From Nematostella vectensis (taxonomy: Eukaryota > Cnidaria > Anthozoa > Actiniaria > Edwardsiidae), in NCBI RefSeq assembly GCF_932526225.1, contig NC_064040.1:14566494-14630493 (forward strand): DNA of 64,000 nucleotides, read 5' to 3'. Positions 59,650-64,000 of this stretch are shown here, one piece after another. The position numbers were made by a program, and so were the translations under genes. Below the pieces are notes generated by a model. That model made no database searches. It saw only the letters and a list, made by a program, of their open reading frames with translations, and was not told where the DNA came from. Numbering within the stretch: the first letter of the stretch is position 1; each line of letters starts with the position of its first letter.

Positions 59650-62600
59650 CAAAAAAGATTACGAAAATGGTCTTCGCATTTTAGGGTTAACTGCAAAACG
59701 TTACCATAAGCAAAGAGAGTAGCGAAAATCGAATCTAAAGCTTGAATAGGTGCTTCAATTGAATTAGGAAAAGGGCTCTAATATTTGGAAGGCGGAATAC
59801 GTTAGCTGAGCAAATATCGTTATCACATCTGATCAAGGAGCACTCGTTGTCAACAAATAGTGGCAGTTTTGTACTTACATCTGAAGATATGTCCCTTTTT
59901 CTACCTGGAAGTTCGAGTTACTCACTGGAGGCCTAAAATAAGGATAAATATAACAACAGAAATTACTTCCAGTAAATTATGCTAGAGTTATTGAGGGTTT
60001 GGATTATGACGATCCAACTGTTCTCTAAATTTCGAATAGAATTGTAGCCTTTTTTACCTCATACAGAAGCAAGATCAGTTTTTATAACTTAAAAGCTAAC
60101 TAATTTAAAATTAACAGAGACACACCGGTTATAATGTCTAGCGCAAATAAGTATTTTTCAGGATTTTTTTTAGTATGAGTTGAGGAGGTGAGTTTGTTTT
60201 CAGCTGTTGCACACTGGACCTCGGCTCGGTTACCATCCGTGTGAGCCCGTAGTAAGACCGCGAAACCCTACCTAGGCTAGAGCCGCCTACAAAACACACG
60301 ACACGATACAAAAAGTCTCGCTTTGCTTTGGTTAGTTCTGATTAGTCTGGTATATATTGACCATTTTCTAACATTTTTTACGTTAAAATACAAAACGTAT
60401 GCAGTGATTATTATAACGCTTCGTTTTGCTCCTTGTGCTCTGAGAATAACATAATGGACTAGTTTTCATTCACAGCGCAAACTTTCCATTAATAGACTCA
60501 CAGCTCCCACGTAGATGCATAAAGCAATATTTCCGTTGATGGTTAAGGAGTGGTTCCGCATTGTATTGCCCTACATCGTTAGATTTAACGAGGTCTTGAC
60601 AGGTTTAAGCCTATGTGATATTAGAGCCATGAGATGAAAATAAAGGCTGTGTCAGTTTATATGGGGTTTTATCATCATGTGATTATACCTTAGGAGGTTT
60701 GACATTAAAAATACCAATGAAACGACCATTATAAAATATAATGCTACATAGATAATGGATGTGTGTTTTTCAGAGGCACGTATGGATTGTATCAACCTGG
60801 TATTTTAATAAGGACATTTTTGGGGCTCCATTAGAAGCCCAGGCGTAGCAATAATTTAATAAAGGGTTGTAGGCAAAATAAAATCTTATGTGGAAATTAC
60901 ACTTTTTTATCATAGTTCGCGGTCCGAGAAAGGGAGGTGGTGCGTTTGCCTTCTCCCTCGCTCTGAGACAGAAAATAGGCCCAAAAACGTGCATGTAGCT
61001 ACTTCAACATTCACAAAAGTTTTAGCTTTACTCAAATGCTTTATAATAAACACTTCAAATGCTAACAATGAATTAATATTGGAAAAGTTTCTCTCCTTTC
61101 CCTTTGCTTCTATTTATTTTTTCACGGCTTCAAGCATTAAAATTCAATCGTGAATAGCACAAAAATTCATGCAAGCTAAAGCAAATAAAGCCGTTTATTT
61201 ACGACTTTATTTCTCTGCTTGCAGAGACCTCTTTTCGGTAGCCCAGTGAAATACAAAGAAAAGAGACCTCTGTTAGTAGGAAGAGTTTTTTAGCCACTAA
61301 CAACCGAATGCCTCCAATAAGAAAAGCTTCAAAATGGTATTTATCGAAAATAAATAGTACCTTAGTACCATACCTTATGCAAAATAATCACAGCGCAAAG
61401 GAGATTTTACACTTTTCCAATATTTAAAATAAACTTTCTTGTTTAATAACAGTACCCAATAGACAACGCTATTCATTGTGAAATCTTTGATATGCGAAAA
61501 CAGCTGGAATATATGTCCCTGAATCCGTCTAGTGGTACCCATGTTTTCGTTTCAGTTGTATTGCGAGCTCAATTCGCTACAATAACTGTGAAATACTATC
61601 CATCTTACGACAAAAACCGTTCATTTTTAGTTAAAGTTCGATTTAATACAGGGATTAAGACAAATGAAGAAAAAACGTTTAACACCATTGAGACCCTCAA
61701 TTACTCATGCAAAAAACCATCATTCAAAACTAACAAACATGTATAAATGTTTAAAAATCTTGTGAATATTCAATACAAAAGGCAATACTGTTACATACGT
61801 CGGACCAACGGACATAAACAAGTTAGTTAGTTGTTATCCAAAATATCCGTATTGTCAAACACTTTTTTTAAGTACCATCGTCCAGCCCGAGATTTCACCA
61901 AATTCTAAGAACATGCTTCCTTACTGCCCAGCAAACGACAGCGTGCGAAAATAATTTGTCATTCGTGGAAAGGATGTCTTTTCGCCATGAAACTCAATCA
62001 TTACTTGTGACAATAGAGGTGTTATCTTCCCAAATTGGCATCATACTTTAGCCACAGAAAAAAAAACACCTATGCACTTAACACGTTTTTACTGGCACTT
62101 CCATGTGGGAAGTGACCTCACAGCGTTAATGGCGTCACGCTGCGTCACCATTAACTGAGCAATCAGAGGCCAGGAAGGCAGAATAGCAAGGAACAGAACC
62201 TTTAACAATAAGCGCGCATATCATAGTTCAAAGGTAGACACGAAGTAGCAGGGCACGGACCTACAACTACAAACAAGGTAGGGACTAAATACTGTCTTTG
62301 ACTTTAGAATACAGACCCATACAAAGTAGAACATTTCGTTTCAGACACTAATTAAGGCTAAGAGTTTAAGTACTGTGATTAACTTTATAAACGGCTCTAA
62401 CGTAAACAGAAACGAATTTGATGAGATGGTACGTGATAAATTGGCGAGGTACGCTCACTCTGAGGCTCTCACTGATCACTGATGTAGTAAACAACGCACT
62501 TCAAAGCCCCAAAAAGTCGTATCCTTACTCATATTCTGATATAGATGAAAAAATTGTCAGCGAGGGGCTGGAACGATTTTAGAGGAGACGCAGAATTGAA

Positions 62601-63640
62601 AAAAAAATTATCAAAAAATCATCGTTAAAAAGGCCGAATGCGCGCAAGTGGGCGTTTCTTTACATTACATACAGAATATTTCTAAAGAATTTTTAAAGTT
62701 GTCCTAATGAATGATTTATACATTTTCAGCAAAACACTTCCCCTGCCGACGAAATTGTACAGATAAGTTATTCAAACAACTCTCGAAAATATTACACTAG
62801 TAATACAGGAAAGAACGCAACATCCAGCAAAAGTTTCAACAACGAACTACTTAAAAATATGAATTCCCAAATTGCTATTGAAATGTTTGTTTTAAATTCG
62901 AAATATTGGGCGCGACAATCTGAGATCACTCGGCAGCGAGACCACTTTACAAACAAAGCATTTTATACGACTTTTCCACATTAAGAAAAATACTTAGTGC
63001 AACAAACACAAAAAACAGAACAAGGAGTTTTGTATCGTTTAAATAATAATACTGAGTTTTAAGTCCGAAGGGTTGCACTGCATTTTAAAACTTTATTCCG
63101 CCTACTACGAATGCTGAATAAATGCTAAGGGTTTCTAGTGGGCAACTTCCTGTACAAACTACTTCAAAATGCCGCTGTAAAACCTCACAATTAAAGCGCT
63201 CTTCTCTCTATGAGCAAAAGAGCGCACTTTATCTACCTATTACGCCTTTGTTGGTGGGTAGATTATCTTTCTAGACATACCAATTAGGTAACGGCTAGAT
63301 CTTTCATATCCTTACTTAAAAACGAGTCTTCTATTGCACAATTGTGCTCCTTTCAAACCAAGAGTGTTTTTTTTTTCATTTAATTCACCTTTCACGTTGA
63401 CTACGGCGCGTGTAAGAACTATGGAAAGCACGATCTTCTGAGTTATCATGGCAACCGAAGTCAAAGAAGTAACATCATCATTGAGAACAATCTTTTATTT
63501 ACCACAAGTTTACAAAGACTCTTAAAGATCAAATATATATATTGACATCAAAATAACTGAAGAGTTAACGAGGAAAGATTGCCAGAAAAATAAGTACATT
63601 GTGCGGGCAATCTCGTCCTTTTTGTCAGCGGCACCACTGG
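59650..63640. other. Gene-poor AT-rich region
   Basis: No open frame with convincing splice sites, start context or family resemblance. An 84-codon frame at 61492-61746 is the longest on the plus strand and matches nothing I know. No RNA gene was recognised. Confidence 0.45.
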
Positions 63641-63654
63641 AAATGTGCACCAAA

Positions 63655-63990
63655 CCGTCGTGCACACTGGCGAAATAACGACATAATACATGTTGCTTTG
63701 TCTATGTTAAGTTGTTATGTCGAGGTTGTACACACTTGAACATAAAGCCCGGCGCACACGGTATGCACTAGGCTCACTGCACCGCAAGACCAAAAACTCA
63801 ATAGTGCGCAGACGCCGATCGAACAAAATTACGTTTCTCGAGCAATTGAGACAAAATTTTCTCCTGCTTGAAATATGACTTTTTGGCCTCGCGATGCAGT
63901 GAGCAAAGTGCCCGCGTAAGCTTTTTCTCGTCGTTTAAGAACATAAAACAGTGCGCACCTATGACGTTATGTCGCCAGTGTGCACCGCGC
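63655..63990. repeat. Probable MITE with inverted ends
   Basis: The left part has GTGCACACTGGCGAAATAAC and the right part has TTATGTCGCCAGTGTGCAC, which is its approximate reverse complement. Inner blocks GGCTCACTGCACC and GCAGTGAGCAAAGTG are also roughly inverted. No protein is encoded. Confidence 0.5.
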
Positions 63991-64000
63991 TAACTCAATG

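Overview
The window is animal nuclear DNA. Its genes are split by GT-AG introns, it has long minisatellites and retroelement arrays, and the recognisable proteins are metazoan orthologues. The mix of class A GPCR, TPM-RING protein and CAP protein, with many short G-rich MITE-like repeats and a ribozyme-bearing Penelope-like array, suggests a cnidarian, probably an anthozoan such as a sea anemone or coral. The species is an inference.

Layout. (1) 1-19459, minus strand: claspin, the ATR-CHK1 checkpoint mediator. Fourteen exons can be chained with matching intron phases; the last C-terminal exons lie beyond the left edge. Its introns hold four minisatellites: 45 bp (1-590), about 75 bp (880-2400), 18 bp (2690-3340) and a 9.3 kb, 26 bp array (7325-16690). 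(2) 19903-20769, plus: intronless GTF2E2 (TFIIE beta), head-to-head with claspin across 443 bp. (3) 20770-24564: no convincing gene; two inverted copies of one MITE-like repeat. (4) 24565-27058, plus: secreted CAP/SCP protein in three exons. (5) 27465-44792: an insertion of about 17.2 kb bracketed by a 62 bp direct repeat. It consists of near-identical 1501/1464 bp tandem units of a degenerate Penelope-like retroelement; ten units carry a hammerhead-ribozyme-like motif. (6) 47355-48530, minus: single-exon class A GPCR. (7) 50292-51488, minus: TPM domain, transmembrane segment, RING finger and Gly-rich tail. (8) 52685-57966, minus: complete nine-exon WDR92/DNAAF10. (9) 57967-64000: no confident gene, some ORFs and MITE-like repeats.

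The main observations are two. First, three of the four claspin minisatellites are built from the gene's own exon-intron junctions: the unit contains the last exon bases plus the 5' splice site, and each array starts at the real donor. Hundreds of copies or decayed copies of authentic 5' splice sites therefore lie downstream of the real one. A weaker similar case is seen in the CAP gene. Second, the Penelope-like array places hammerhead motifs at regular 1464/1501 bp spacing, which predicts that a read-through transcript would be cut into unit-length RNAs.

The genes are ordinary eukaryotic neighbours, not an operon. The only clear shared control is the divergent claspin/GTF2E2 promoter interval.
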